Shown: positions 8,428-17,543 of the stretch, one piece after another
Layout of the letters: every line of letters starts with the position of its first letter
Position numbering within the stretch: position 1 is the stretch's first letter
Assembly: GCA_046348955.1 (NCBI GenBank)
Contig: JAXMDG010000003.1
Coordinates: forward strand, 248,001 to 312,000
Origin: Amaricoccus sp046348955
GTDB lineage: Bacteria; Pseudomonadota; Alphaproteobacteria; Rhodobacterales; Rhodobacteraceae
Reading direction: 5' to 3'
Length of the DNA: 64,000 nucleotides
Program-made: the position numbers and the translations under genes
Notes under the pieces: generated by a model
What the model was told of the DNA's origin: nothing
What the model saw: only the letters and a program-made list of their open reading frames with translations
The model's database searches: none

Positions 8428-10119
8428 ATGAACCAGACCGCCCGCCTCGCCCCGTCCGAGACGTCGATCTTGCCCGACCTGCGCGCCGATTGCGCCGCGG
8501 CGGTGTCGGCGGCGCAGGACGTGTTGGCGTTGGCCCGGGCCCGGCTGGCCGCCCGCGTCAGTTCCGGCGGCAAGGTCTCGAACCAGGCGCTCGAAGCGGA
8601 TCAAGCCGCGGCCCACGCGCTGAGCTGGATCGCCACCTATGTCGAGAGCCTGACCCAGCTCGACCATTGGGCCGCGCGGCTCGAGGCAGCCGGCAGCTTC
8701 GGCGAGACCGAACAGCTGATCCTGCAGATCGGCTTCGGCGAGTATCTGAGCCAGCTGCGCGGCGGCATCCCGATGTCGCAGGGCGAAATGGCCCGGCTCG
8801 GCGATCTCGGGCTCGACGAGGCGGATCTGGCGCCGCTGCTGGACCCCGCGGTGCTGCGGCTGAGCCGAGGCGGCAACAGCGACGCGGCGCGGGCGCGGCT
8901 CGTCGCGCTGATGCAGGCGCAGCACGGGGCGGCGAGCTTCGGCTCGACCGGGCTCGACGAGGAGTACGAGATGGTCCGGGACCATTTCCGGCGCTTCGCC
9001 GACGAGCGTGTCGTGCCCTTTGCCCACGAATGGCACCTGAAGGACGAACTGATCCCGCTCGCGATCATCGAGGAGATGGGCGAGCTCGGCGTGTTCGGCT
9101 TGACCATCCCCGAGGAATATGGCGGCTCGGGCATGTCCAAGACCGCGATGTGCGTGGTCTCGGAGGAGCTCAGCCGCGGCTATATCGGCGTGGGCTCGCT
9201 CGGCACCCGCTCGGAGATCGCGGCCGAGCTGATCCTCGGCGGCGGCACCGAGGCGCAGAAGGCGGAATGGCTGCCGAAGATCGCGAGCGCCGAGATCCTG
9301 CCGACCGCCGTCTTCACCGAGCCCAATACCGGCTCGGACCTCGGCAGCCTTCGGACCCGGGCGGTCAGGGACGGCGAGCGCTATGTCGTCACCGGCAACA
9401 AGACCTGGATCACCCACGCGGCGCGGGCCGACGTGATGACCCTCCTGGTCCGTACCGATCCGGCGACGTCGGATTATTCCGGCCTGTCGATGTTGCTGGC
9501 GCCGAAGCCGCGCGGGACCGAGGGTGATGCCTTCCCCGCGACCGGCATGACCGGCGGCGAGATCGAGGTGCTGGGCTATCGCGGCATGAAGGAATACGAA
9601 CTCGGCCTCGACGGTTTTTCGGTGCCGGCCGCGAACCTGCTCGGCGGCGTCGAGGGTCAGGGCTTCAAGCAGCTGATGCAGACCTTCGAGAGCGCGCGCA
9701 TCCAGACGGCGGCCCGCGCGATCGGGGTGGCGCAATGCGCGCTCGAGCTCGGGTTGCGCTATGCCGAGGACCGCAAGCAGTTCGGCAAGGCGCTGATCGC
9801 CTTCCCGCGCGTCTACGGCAAGCTCGCGATGATGGCGGTCGAGATCATGATCGCCCGGCAGCTCAGCTATCACGCGGCGCGCGAGAAGGACGAGGGGCGG
9901 CGCTGCGACCTGGAGGCGGGCATGGCGAAACTCCTCGGCGCGCGGATCGCCTGGGCCTGCGCCGACAATGCGCTGCAAATCCATGGCGGCAATGGCTTCG
10001 CGCTCGAATATCCGATCAGCCGGGTGCTGTGCGATGCGCGCATCCTGAACATCTTCGAGGGCGCGGCCGAGATTCAGGCCCAAGTGATCGCCCGCCGTCT
10101 GCTGGAGACCCGCAATTGA
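8428..10119 (+). CDS. mcd: (2S)-methylsuccinyl-CoA dehydrogenase (acyl-CoA dehydrogenase family)
   Basis: This 563-residue acyl-CoA dehydrogenase has a helical N-terminal extension of about 165 residues before the standard fold. That length and layout are typical of methylsuccinyl-CoA dehydrogenase of the ethylmalonyl-CoA pathway. Family motifs are present: FTEPNTGSDLGSL near residue 293, TGNKTWITHAARAD, YAEDRKQFGKAL and QIHGGNGFALEYP. The catalytic base region reads IFEGAAEIQ. The ATG at 8428 follows AGAGGA. The assignment is strengthened by mcl1 and phaC in the same window. The small lipoprotein gene starts just after its stop. Confidence 0.88.
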   Translation: MNQTARLAPSETSILPDLRADCAAAVSAAQDVLALARARLAARVSSGGKVSNQALEADQAAAHALSWIATYVESLTQLDHWAARLEAAGSFGETEQLILQIGFGEYLSQLRGGIPMSQGEMARLGDLGLDEADLAPLLDPAVLRLSRGGNSDAARARLVALMQAQHGAASFGSTGLDEEYEMVRDHFRRFADERVVPFAHEWHLKDELIPLAIIEEMGELGVFGLTIPEEYGGSGMSKTAMCVVSEELSRGYIGVGSLGTRSEIAAELILGGGTEAQKAEWLPKIASAEILPTAVFTEPNTGSDLGSLRTRAVRDGERYVVTGNKTWITHAARADVMTLLVRTDPATSDYSGLSMLLAPKPRGTEGDAFPATGMTGGEIEVLGYRGMKEYELGLDGFSVPAANLLGGVEGQGFKQLMQTFESARIQTAARAIGVAQCALELGLRYAEDRKQFGKALIAFPRVYGKLAMMAVEIMIARQLSYHAAREKDEGRRCDLEAGMAKLLGARIAWACADNALQIHGGNGFALEYPISRVLCDARILNIFEGAAEIQAQVIARRLLETRN

Positions 10120-10121
10120 CC

Positions 10122-10553
10122 ATGTTGTCCGCCGGACGATCGACCCTGGCCCGGCTCGGGGCGCTAGCGGCTGGCCTCGTTCTGTCGGCCTGCGTCGCTG
10201 CGGTGCCCATAGAGCAGTCCGGCGTGCCGCAATCGGGCTGGATCCTGCCCGGGACCAGCTGGGCGCTGACCGAGCTCGATGGCAAGCCCTATGCCGCCCG
10301 CGCGGTCGCGACCCTGACCGAGGATGGACGCATCGTCGGCCAGGGCCCGTGCAATGCCTTCACCGCCGCCTATAGCGGGCGCTGGCCCGATCTGCGCTTC
10401 CACCCGGTGGCGAGCAGCCGCCTCGCCTGCCCGGACCTCGCGGCCGAGACGGCCTTTTTCGCCGCCCTCGCCAAGGTCGAGCATGGCACCCATGATGGCG
10501 ATGCGCTCGTCTTCACCGGCCCAGGCACCAGCCTGCGCTTCGTCCGAGCCTGA
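10122..10553 (+). CDS. META/HslJ-domain lipoprotein
   Basis: This 143-residue protein has a lipoprotein signal ending in the lipobox LSAC, with the acylated cysteine near residue 25. It is followed by one META/HslJ-like domain (GTSWALTELDGKPY, then VGQGPCNAFTAAYSG, then SSRLACPDLAAETAFF). The two cysteines in the domain are conserved in the family and may form a disulfide. It begins 2 nt after the mcd stop, so it is probably cotranscribed, although no functional link is known. The role of META domains in the envelope is poorly defined. Confidence 0.85.
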   Translation: MLSAGRSTLARLGALAAGLVLSACVAAVPIEQSGVPQSGWILPGTSWALTELDGKPYAARAVATLTEDGRIVGQGPCNAFTAAYSGRWPDLRFHPVASSRLACPDLAAETAFFAALAKVEHGTHDGDALVFTGPGTSLRFVRA

Positions 10554-10614
10554 CTGCTGTCCGCCGCTCCGGGCCGCGCCGTGGCGAGGCCCCGAGCGGG
10601 ATCGTCTCCCGTAG

Positions 10615-10634
10615 CGCGGCGGCAAGCCGCCGCG
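10615..10634. terminator. Hairpin between convergent lipoprotein and O-methyltransferase genes
   Basis: CGCGGCGGC at 10615-10623 pairs perfectly with GCCGCCGCG at 10626-10634 across AA, between two converging stop codons (10553 and 10660). It is probably a bidirectional terminator. No T-run follows. Confidence 0.55.
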
Positions 10635-10659
10635 TTCGCCTTGGGGGGCCGGCGACGCC

Positions 10660-11322
10660 TTAGCCGACCAGCGCGATCGCGAACCCGTCCCAACCCTTGT
10701 GACCGACCGTCTGCAAGGCGGTCGCGCACAACCGCGGCTCGGCGGCCAGCGCTTCGAAGAAGCGGCGGGTCCCGGTGACCGACGGATCGTTGCTGGTCGC
10801 ATCCACCACCTGACCGCTTCGCACCACATTGTCGCAGACGATGACCGATCCCTGGCGCGTCAGCCGCAGCGCCCAGGCGAGATAGTCGGCGTTGCTCTGC
10901 TTGTCGGCATCGATGAAGACCAGGTCGAAAGGCGCCTCCTCCGCCAGCGCCGGCAAGCTGTCGAGCGCCGGGCCGAGCCGCACCGCCACCCGGTCGGCCA
11001 GCCCGGCATGCGCCAGGTTGGCCTGCGCGACGTCGGCGTGATGCGCCACTGCCTCCAGCGTCACCAACTGTCCGTCAGCGGGCAAGGCGCGCGCCAGCCA
11101 GATCGTGCTGTAGCCGCCGAGCGTGCCGATCTCCAGGATCCGCCGCGCCCCGATCATCCGCGCCAGCAGATGCAGGAACTTGCCCTGCGCCGCCGACACG
11201 TCGATCTTGGGCAGCCCAGCCGCCTCGTTCGCAGCAAGCGCCGCGTCGAGGCCGGGATCGGGCGGCACCAGAAGCCCCGTGATATAGTCGTCGACCGCGC
11301 TCCAGCGCGCTTCGTCTTCCAT
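10660..11322 (-). CDS. SAM-dependent O-methyltransferase (family 3)
   Basis: This 220-residue protein matches the catechol/caffeoyl-CoA-type O-methyltransferases. The SAM-binding motif is RILEIGTLGGYSTIWLA near residue 80. A LVTLEAVAHHADVAQANL segment follows. The metal-site motif VFIDADKQSNADYL lies near residue 138, and VIVCDNVVRSGQV comes later. These enzymes are usually Mg-dependent. The substrate cannot be read from the sequence. The start at 11322 has a GGGGAGGAGG ribosome-binding site. The gene converges on the META lipoprotein gene. Confidence 0.88.
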   Translation of the reverse strand: MEDEARWSAVDDYITGLLVPPDPGLDAALAANEAAGLPKIDVSAAQGKFLHLLARMIGARRILEIGTLGGYSTIWLARALPADGQLVTLEAVAHHADVAQANLAHAGLADRVAVRLGPALDSLPALAEEAPFDLVFIDADKQSNADYLAWALRLTRQGSVIVCDNVVRSGQVVDATSNDPSVTGTRRFFEALAAEPRLCATALQTVGHKGWDGFAIALVG

Positions 11323-11453
11323 CCCCGCCTCCTCCCCGTTGGCGCCGCCACCCTAGGCGTGCCGGTCGCGGAGGGAAAGCGTCGCCATTTGTTGAATGAT
11401 TTTATCGGGAATGCTACGGAAGCTTCCGGAGCCTACCGAGGGGGGACTGCGCG

Positions 11454-14036
11454 ATGGCGATGCCGGACTTTTTCGCCGGAACCGGCGATGGCACCGGCCA
11501 AACGCCGAACGACGGGCCGGCGCTCGTGACCCGCGCCGGGCGGGTCATCGGCCGGGAGGCGCTGGCGGCGCGGGTCGCCGCCCTTTCCGAGCGCATGCCC
11601 GGGCGGCGCGGCCTGGTCGCGATCGAAGGCGCCGTCTGCGAGCAGGCGGTCACCGGTCTGCTCGCGGCCTGGCGCGCCGGCCATGCCGTGGCGCTGCTGC
11701 CGGCCGAACCGGCGGGGCGCGCCGATTTCACCCGGCGCTTTGCTCCGGACACAACCTGGCGCCAGGACGGTGGGCGCTGGCGCCTCGAGCCGGGCGCGGC
11801 GGGCGGCCACCCGCCGCATCCCGAGCTCGCGCTGCTGCTCGGCACGTCGGGGAGCACCGGCCGGGCGCGGATGGTGCGCCTCTCGGCCGAAGCGGTCACG
11901 GCCAATGCCCGCGCGATCGCCACCTATCTCGGGCTCCGTCCCGAAGATCGCGCCGCGCTGGTCCTGCCCCTGCACTATTCCTACGGCCTGTCGGTCCTGA
12001 CCGCGCATCTGGCGGCGGGGGCGAGCGTCTGGCTGCATGGCGGCTCGATCCTCGATGCCGATTTCCTCGGCGGGCTCGCCCTCCAGCGCTGCAGCAACCT
12101 GGCCGGCGTGCCCTATTCCTACGAGCTGCTGGAGCAAGCGGGCTTCCGCGGCGCGGCCCTGCCCGACCTGCGGTTCATGACGGCGGCGGGCGGCAGACTG
12201 CCGCCGGAGCGGGTCCGGCTCTACGATGCCCATTTGCGCGCGCGGGGCGGGCGCCTCTTCGTGATGTACGGCCAGACCGAGGCCACCGCGCGCATCGCCT
12301 ATCTGCCGCCCGAACGCGCCGCCGACCGCCCCGACCGGATCGGGATCGCCATCCCGGGCGGCAGCCTCGCCCTTGTCGACGAAACCGGGCGCCCGATCGC
12401 GGGGCCGGGGGAGGCGGGCGAGCTGATCTATCGCGGCCCCAACGTGATGATGGGCTATGCCGATCGCCGGGCTGATCTGGCGCGCGGGGCCGAGATCGCC
12501 GCCCTCGCCACCGGCGACCTCGCCGAGCGGGACGCGGACGGCCTCTTCCGTATCGTCGGCCGGCTCAAGCGGATCTCGAAGATCGCCGGCCTGCGGATCG
12601 CCCATGACGCGCTGGAGGCGGCGCTGGCGGCGGAGCACATCCCGGCCGCGGTGATCGGCGACGACGAGCGCCTCACCGCTTTCGCCGAAGAAGCCGTGCC
12701 CGAGCCTGCCCTGCGCGCACGGCTCGCCGCGCTGGCCGGGTTGCCGCTGTCGCGGGTGCAGGCTTGTACCGTGGCGACCCTGCCGCGCCTGGCCTCGGGC
12801 AAGCCCGACTATGCCGCGATGCGCGCGCTCGCCGCCGACCGGCCGACCGCCCCCGACGGCGCGCTCGAAGCCTGCTTCAGCGACCTGTTCCATCCGAGGC
12901 CGGTGACGCCGCGGGACAGTTTCGCGAGCCTCGGCGGCGACAGCCTGCGCCATCTCGAGCTGGCGCTCGCGCTGGAGCGCCGGCTCGGCCACCTGCCGCC
13001 GGGCTGGGAGCGGATGACGGTCGCGGCCCTGGCGCGGCTCGAGGCCCGCCCCCCGCGCAAGCTGGCCCGGATCGGCAGCGACATCCTGCTGCGCGCCATC
13101 GCCATCCTCGCGGTGGTCGTGTGCCACGCCACGCTCTGGCCGGCCCCGGTCGGATCGGCGGTGATGGTGGTCCTGATCGGCTTCGGCCTCGCGCGCTACC
13201 AGGTCCGGGCGCTGGAACGCGACGGCATTCCCGGATTCCTCGCCCCCCTGCCGCTGGTGCTCGCGCCCTATTTCGTGCTGGTCGCCTTCCACGCGCTGGC
13301 CTGGGGCCAGATGCCCTGGGCCTCGCTGCTGCTGATCGGCAATCTCGGCTTGGCCGACCCGATCCGGCACACGATGCTGCCCTATCTCTACTGGTTCGTC
13401 GAGATCTACGCCCAGCTGATGCTGCTGCTCGCCGTCCTGTTCCTGCTGCCCGGGCCGCGGCGCCTGGTCCTCGCCCGGCCGTTCCGCTTCGCCCTGATGC
13501 TGCTCGCCGCCGCGGTCCTCGCCCGGGCCGTCTTCCCGCTGCTCTGGCCGCTCGGCATGCGCCAGATCTTCACCCTGCCCTGGATCGCACCGGTCTTCGC
13601 GCTCGGCTGGGTGGCGGCGGTGGCGCGCGGCCGCCAGCGGCTGGCCCTGATGCTGCTGGCGGCGGCGATCCTGCCCGTGCTCGCCTGGGCCGGCGGCAAC
13701 TGGCTCGGCTCCTGGCTGCGCTATGGCGCGGTCCTCGGCGCGGTCGCGCTGCTCGCCTATGTCCCGACCCTGCCGTTCCCGGCCTTCGCACTGCCCGCAG
13801 CCCTGACACTGGCCGCGGCCGGCTACCATGTCTATCTGCTGCATCGGCTCGTGCCCGAGCTCCTGCTCGCGCCGCTGGCGGGCGCCATGGCGCCGTGGCT
13901 CCTGACGCTGCTATCGGTCGGCGGGGGGGTCGCGCTCGGCTTGGCGGGCTGGCGGCTCCAGCGCGCCCTCGGCCGCTGGCTGCCGCGCCGCCCGACCGAG
14001 CGCCCGGCCATCGCTCAGTCCGGCGCCAGCATGTAG
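11454..14036 (+). CDS. Adenylation - carrier protein - membrane acyltransferase fusion
   Basis: This is an 860-residue three-part protein. Residues about 1-465 form an AMP-forming ligase with core motif LLGTSGSTGRARMVRL, MYGQTEATARIAYLPPE, ATGDLAERDADG, IVGRLKRISKIAGLR and the terminal lysine in RLASGKPDY. Residues about 470-540 form a phosphopantetheine carrier domain with the modified serine in SLGGDSLRHLEL. From about residue 545 follow some ten hydrophobic segments beginning LLRAIAILAVVVCHA, as in acyltransferase-3 proteins. The layout suggests that an acid is activated, loaded on the carrier and moved to an acceptor at or across the inner membrane. The acid and acceptor are unknown. The 3' end overlaps convergent petR by 22 bp. 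Confidence 0.83.
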   Translation: MAMPDFFAGTGDGTGQTPNDGPALVTRAGRVIGREALAARVAALSERMPGRRGLVAIEGAVCEQAVTGLLAAWRAGHAVALLPAEPAGRADFTRRFAPDTTWRQDGGRWRLEPGAAGGHPPHPELALLLGTSGSTGRARMVRLSAEAVTANARAIATYLGLRPEDRAALVLPLHYSYGLSVLTAHLAAGASVWLHGGSILDADFLGGLALQRCSNLAGVPYSYELLEQAGFRGAALPDLRFMTAAGGRLPPERVRLYDAHLRARGGRLFVMYGQTEATARIAYLPPERAADRPDRIGIAIPGGSLALVDETGRPIAGPGEAGELIYRGPNVMMGYADRRADLARGAEIAALATGDLAERDADGLFRIVGRLKRISKIAGLRIAHDALEAALAAEHIPAAVIGDDERLTAFAEEAVPEPALRARLAALAGLPLSRVQACTVATLPRLASGKPDYAAMRALAADRPTAPDGALEACFSDLFHPRPVTPRDSFASLGGDSLRHLELALALERRLGHLPPGWERMTVAALARLEARPPRKLARIGSDILLRAIAILAVVVCHATLWPAPVGSAVMVVLIGFGLARYQVRALERDGIPGFLAPLPLVLAPYFVLVAFHALAWGQMPWASLLLIGNLGLADPIRHTMLPYLYWFVEIYAQLMLLLAVLFLLPGPRRLVLARPFRFALMLLAAAVLARAVFPLLWPLGMRQIFTLPWIAPVFALGWVAAVARGRQRLALMLLAAAILPVLAWAGGNWLGSWLRYGAVLGAVALLAYVPTLPFPAFALPAALTLAAAGYHVYLLHRLVPELLLAPLAGAMAPWLLTLLSVGGGVALGLAGWRLQRALGRWLPRRPTERPAIAQSGASM

Positions 14037-14740
14037 CCCGAGCCGCGCACCGTCTGCAAATAGCGCGGCGCCTTCGGGTCGATCTCGATCTTGCGGCGCA
14101 GCCGCGTGATCTGCACGTCGACCGCCCGCTCCTGCGCTTCGGCGATCCCACCGCCCAGATCCTCGACCAACTCCTGGCGGGTGACCGGCTCGTGCGCGCG
14201 GGCGGCGAAGATGCGCATCAGCATCGCCTCGGTCGCGGTCAGCCGGATCGGCTCGGGCCCGCGCCAGAGCTCGCCCCGCGTCAGGTCATATCGCACCTCG
14301 CCGAGCTGCAGCGTCTTCGGCGGCTCGGTCTTCGGCGTCGGCTTCGGCACGCGCCGCAGGATCGCGTTGATCCGCAGCAGCAGCTCGCGCGGCTCGAACG
14401 GCTTCGGCAGGTAATCGTCGGCCCCCGCCTCCAGCCCCTTGATCCGGTCGTCGGCATCGCCGCGCGCGGTCAGCAAGAGGATCGGGGTCTGCAGATGCTC
14501 GCGCAAGGAGGCGGTCAGCTCCAGCCCGTCCTCGCCAGGCATCATCACGTCGAGCACCAGAATGTCGAATTCCAGCCCTTCGAGCAGCGCCCGCGCCTGG
14601 CGCGCATCCCGTGCCACCGAAACCCAGAAGCCGTTGCGCGCCAGGAATTTCTGCAGCAGCGCCCGGATTCGCGCATCGTCGTCCACCACCAGCACATGGG
14701 CGCGCGGCGCGCCTGCGGCGCCCTCCTCGATGGCGCTCAT
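14015..14740 (-). CDS. petR: OmpR-family response regulator PetR
   Basis: This 241-residue response regulator has a receiver domain (VLVVDDDARIRALL, phospho-acceptor Asp64 in LVLDVMMPGEDG, conserved lysine in LPKPF). It ends in an OmpR-type winged helix (RAVDVQITRLRRKIEIDP, then TVRGSGYML). In Rhodobacter capsulatus PetR is needed for cytochrome bc1 synthesis and is encoded with the MarR-type PetP. The same pair is seen here, overlapped ATGA, about 4 kb from petABC. No histidine kinase is adjacent. The gene ends inside the 3' end of the convergent acyltransferase fusion. Confidence 0.87.
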   Translation of the reverse strand: MSAIEEGAAGAPRAHVLVVDDDARIRALLQKFLARNGFWVSVARDARQARALLEGLEFDILVLDVMMPGEDGLELTASLREHLQTPILLLTARGDADDRIKGLEAGADDYLPKPFEPRELLLRINAILRRVPKPTPKTEPPKTLQLGEVRYDLTRGELWRGPEPIRLTATEAMLMRIFAARAHEPVTRQELVEDLGGGIAEAQERAVDVQITRLRRKIEIDPKAPRYLQTVRGSGYMLAPD

Positions 14741-15255
14741 GGCCGGACGTTCTCGAGCCCGCGCAACACCTGCTCGCGCAGGTCCGGGTCGATCATCTGT
14801 TCCAGCACCTTGCGAAAGCCATGGACCGCCTCGGGTCCGGCGTTGGAGAAGGCGCCGCGCATCCGCCGCCGCTGGGCCGCCGACAGTTCCTGCTCCAACT
14901 GCCGCCCGGCATCGGTCAGGTAGAGATTGCGCTGCCGCCGATCGTCGCGCCCGACCCGACTCACGACGAGCCGGTCGTCGACCAGCTGGCGCAGAACGCG
15001 GTTCAGGCTCTGCTTGGTCACGCAGAGAATGTCGAGCAGCTCGTTCACCGTGAGGCCGGGCCGGCGATTGATGAAATGGATCGCCCGATGATGCGCCCGC
15101 CCATAGGCGCGCTCCTCCAGGATGCGGTCCGGATCGGCCGTGAAGCCGCGATAGGCGAAGAACATCAGCTCGATGCCCTGGCGCAGCTGTTCGTCGGTCA
15201 GGAACAGAAGCTGTTCGCTGCGCGTCGGATTCGCCGAAAAGCTGCCCTGCGCCAT
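14737..15255 (-). CDS. petP: MarR-family regulator PetP
   Basis: This 172-residue MarR-type protein has a central winged helix (LTVNELLDILCVTKQSLNRV, wing with GRDDRRQRNLYLTDAG) and flanking dimerisation helices. It overlaps petR (ATGA), the arrangement known from Rhodobacter capsulatus, where petP and petR are jointly required for bc1 complex expression. A cysteine sits next to the recognition helix (ILCVTKQ), a possible redox- or ligand-sensing position; that is inference. The upstream region to ilvE (15256-15411) is AT-rich for this window and shared by the divergent gene. Confidence 0.85.
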   Translation of the reverse strand: MAQGSFSANPTRSEQLLFLTDEQLRQGIELMFFAYRGFTADPDRILEERAYGRAHHRAIHFINRRPGLTVNELLDILCVTKQSLNRVLRQLVDDRLVVSRVGRDDRRQRNLYLTDAGRQLEQELSAAQRRRMRGAFSNAGPEAVHGFRKVLEQMIDPDLREQVLRGLENVRP

Positions 15256-15411
15256 TCCCCTCTCCGCTCCCGGTCAACGCACCGAGCCGTGAGTTTATGT
15301 CAGGTATGTTGACATTCCAAGACTCAAATGTTAGCCCTTCCCGGACTTGGCGAAAGAAACTGTCGCCCGCTCGATAGCGGATGAAATATTCGAAATTCAG
15401 GAGCTTGAGGA

Positions 15412-16296
15412 ATGGCCGGGGCGTATGACGACCGCGACGGGGTGATCTGGTTCAACGGCGCCTTCGTGCCATGGCGCGAGGCGAAGGTCCATGTGCTGAC
15501 CCATGCGCTGCACTATGCGAGCGCGGTGTTCGAGGGCGAGCGCGCCTATGGCGGCACCATCTTCAAGAGCGCCGAACATACCGAGCGGCTGCTGAAATCC
15601 TGCGACTATCTGGAAATGCCGCATCCCTACAGCTTCGAGGAGATCGAGGCCGCCAAGACCGCCGCGCTCGCGAAGAGCGGCCTGGCCGATGCCTATGTCC
15701 GGGCGGTCGTCTGGCGCGGCTCGGGCGAGGATATGGGCGTCGCCTCGGCGCGCAATCCGGTCCATATGGCGGTCGCGGTCTGGGAATGGGGCGCCTATTA
15801 CGGCGATGCCAAGATGAAGGGCGCCAAGCTCGACATCTCGAAATGGAAGCGGCCGAGCCCGGAGACCATCCCCTCCTTCGCCAAGGCGAGCGGGCTCTAC
15901 ATGATCTGCACCATGTCCAAGCACGCCGCCGAGGCGAAGGGCTGCTCGGACGCGCTCATGATGGACTATCGCGGCTATGTCGCCGAGGCGACCGGGGCGA
16001 ACGTGTTCTTCGTCAAGGACGGCGAGGTTCACACGCCCGAGCCCGACTGCTTCCTGAACGGCATCACCCGCCAGACCGTGATGGACCTGCTGCGGCAGCG
16101 CGGCATCCGCGTCAACGAGCGGCATATCGAGCCGCACGAGATGGCGGATTTCCAGCAATGCTGGCTGACCGGCACCGCGGCAGAGGTCACCCCGGTGGGC
16201 GCGATCGGTCCTTACAGCTTCGAGGTTGGCGAACTGACCCGCGCCATCGCCGGCGACTACGAAAAGCTGGTGCGCGGCCAGCTCGTCGCGGCCTGA
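15412..16296 (+). CDS. ilvE: Branched-chain amino acid aminotransferase
   Basis: This 294-residue class IV PLP aminotransferase carries out the last step of valine, leucine and isoleucine synthesis, or the first step of their breakdown. Visible motifs are WFNGAFVPWREAKVHVLTHA at the N terminus, VFEGERAYGG, and the PLP lysine at K158 in SFAKASGLYM. YRGYVAEATGANVFFV and FLNGITRQTVMDLL follow. Its length is normal. It is divergent from petPR, with 156 bp between starts. No other branched-chain biosynthesis gene is near. Confidence 0.93.
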   Translation: MAGAYDDRDGVIWFNGAFVPWREAKVHVLTHALHYASAVFEGERAYGGTIFKSAEHTERLLKSCDYLEMPHPYSFEEIEAAKTAALAKSGLADAYVRAVVWRGSGEDMGVASARNPVHMAVAVWEWGAYYGDAKMKGAKLDISKWKRPSPETIPSFAKASGLYMICTMSKHAAEAKGCSDALMMDYRGYVAEATGANVFFVKDGEVHTPEPDCFLNGITRQTVMDLLRQRGIRVNERHIEPHEMADFQQCWLTGTAAEVTPVGAIGPYSFEVGELTRAIAGDYEKLVRGQLVAA

Positions 16297-16337
16297 CTCA
16301 AGGCAGCGGCGCTCCCGGGCGGGGCGCCGCGAATCCG

Positions 16338-17408
16338 ATGCCTGTTCTCAAACGCTGGTCCTGGCTGGCGCCGCTCGCGGCGCTCGCCGTCTTCGCGGCC
16401 GGATCCGCGGGCCTTCTGTCGGTCCATAGCCCGCTCTATCTGCTGCTGGCGCCGCCGGTGCTGATCGCCGCCGTCTTCGCCGCCGTGCGCCATGCCGAGA
16501 CGGTCTCGATCCGGCTCGGCGAGACGGCGGGCGCCGTGGTTCTGGCGCTCGCGGTCACCGCGATCGAGGTCGGGCTGATCGGCTCGGTGATGATCGCGTC
16601 GCCCCAACATCCGACGACCGTGGCGCGGAACACCGTCTTCGCCGGCGTCATGGTGGTGCTGAACGGGGTGATCGGCGTCTCCCTGTTGCTCGGGGCCGGG
16701 CGCTGGCGCGAGCAGACCTTCGAGGTGCAGGGCACGACCTCCGCGCTCGCCGTGCTCGGGACGCTCGCGGCGGTCACGATGATCCTGCCGAGCTATACCG
16801 TCACCGCCCCAGGGCCCTATTACACGACGCTGCAACTCGCCTTCGTCGCTGTCGCGGCGCTGGTGCTCTACGGCGTGTTCCTGTTCGCCCAGGCGGTCAG
16901 CCAGAAGCACTATTTCGCCTCGCCCGAGACGGCTCGCCCGCGCCGGATCGGCGGCCTCCGGGCACTTGCCTCGGGCGGGATGCTGCTCGTCGCGCTGGTC
17001 GCGGTCGTGGTGCTGGCGGATTCTCTGACGCCGACCGTCCAGCGCTTCGTCACCGGACACGGGATGGCCGAGGAAATGGTCTCGGTGGTGATCGCGACCC
17101 TCGTCCTCCTGCCCGAGGGCAGCTCGGCGGTGCGGGCCGCCTGGGGTAACCGGCTGCAGACCAGCCTGAATTTCGCGCTCGGTTCGGCGATCGCCAGCAC
17201 CGGCCTCACCATCCCGGCGATCGCGCTGTTCTCGGCCCTGCTGCACCAGCCGATCGATCTCGGCCTCGCGCCAGAGCATATCGCGCTTCTCATCACCTCG
17301 CTCTTCGCCGCGACCCTCACGCTGTCGACCGGGCGGACTACCGTGCTCCAGGGCGCCGTGCATCTGGTGATCTTCGTCGTCTTCCTTGTGATCGCGGCCG
17401 TTCCCTGA
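16338..17408 (+). CDS. ChaA-like cation/proton exchanger
   Basis: This 356-residue protein has eleven or so membrane segments and two related acidic repeats, TAIEVGLIGSVMIAS near residue 75 and LVLLPEGSSAVRAA near residue 258. These are the alpha repeats of the sodium(calcium)/proton exchanger superfamily, closest in layout to ChaA and the y4hA ionic transporters. It begins 41 nt after ilvE on the same strand and may be cotranscribed. ChaA homologues exchange sodium, potassium or calcium for protons, and the ion used here cannot be decided. The spacer contains a GC-rich inverted repeat near 16306-16330. Confidence 0.8.
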   Translation: MPVLKRWSWLAPLAALAVFAAGSAGLLSVHSPLYLLLAPPVLIAAVFAAVRHAETVSIRLGETAGAVVLALAVTAIEVGLIGSVMIASPQHPTTVARNTVFAGVMVVLNGVIGVSLLLGAGRWREQTFEVQGTTSALAVLGTLAAVTMILPSYTVTAPGPYYTTLQLAFVAVAALVLYGVFLFAQAVSQKHYFASPETARPRRIGGLRALASGGMLLVALVAVVVLADSLTPTVQRFVTGHGMAEEMVSVVIATLVLLPEGSSAVRAAWGNRLQTSLNFALGSAIASTGLTIPAIALFSALLHQPIDLGLAPEHIALLITSLFAATLTLSTGRTTVLQGAVHLVIFVVFLVIAAVP

Positions 17409-17543
17409 GCCGGATCGGCCAGCGGCCGGGCGCCTGTCATTAACCGGTCATATCTCAATCCTTGAGAGAAGGCCCTTAGTCGACTACATTGGATATTGCC
17501 GGCGCCGGGCAAAATCGGCGTAACCTTGCGGGAGGAGTCAGAT

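Noticed and set aside
8044..10083. 679-codon open frame antisense to mcd
   Set aside because: Same shadow effect; it also runs through element copy E.
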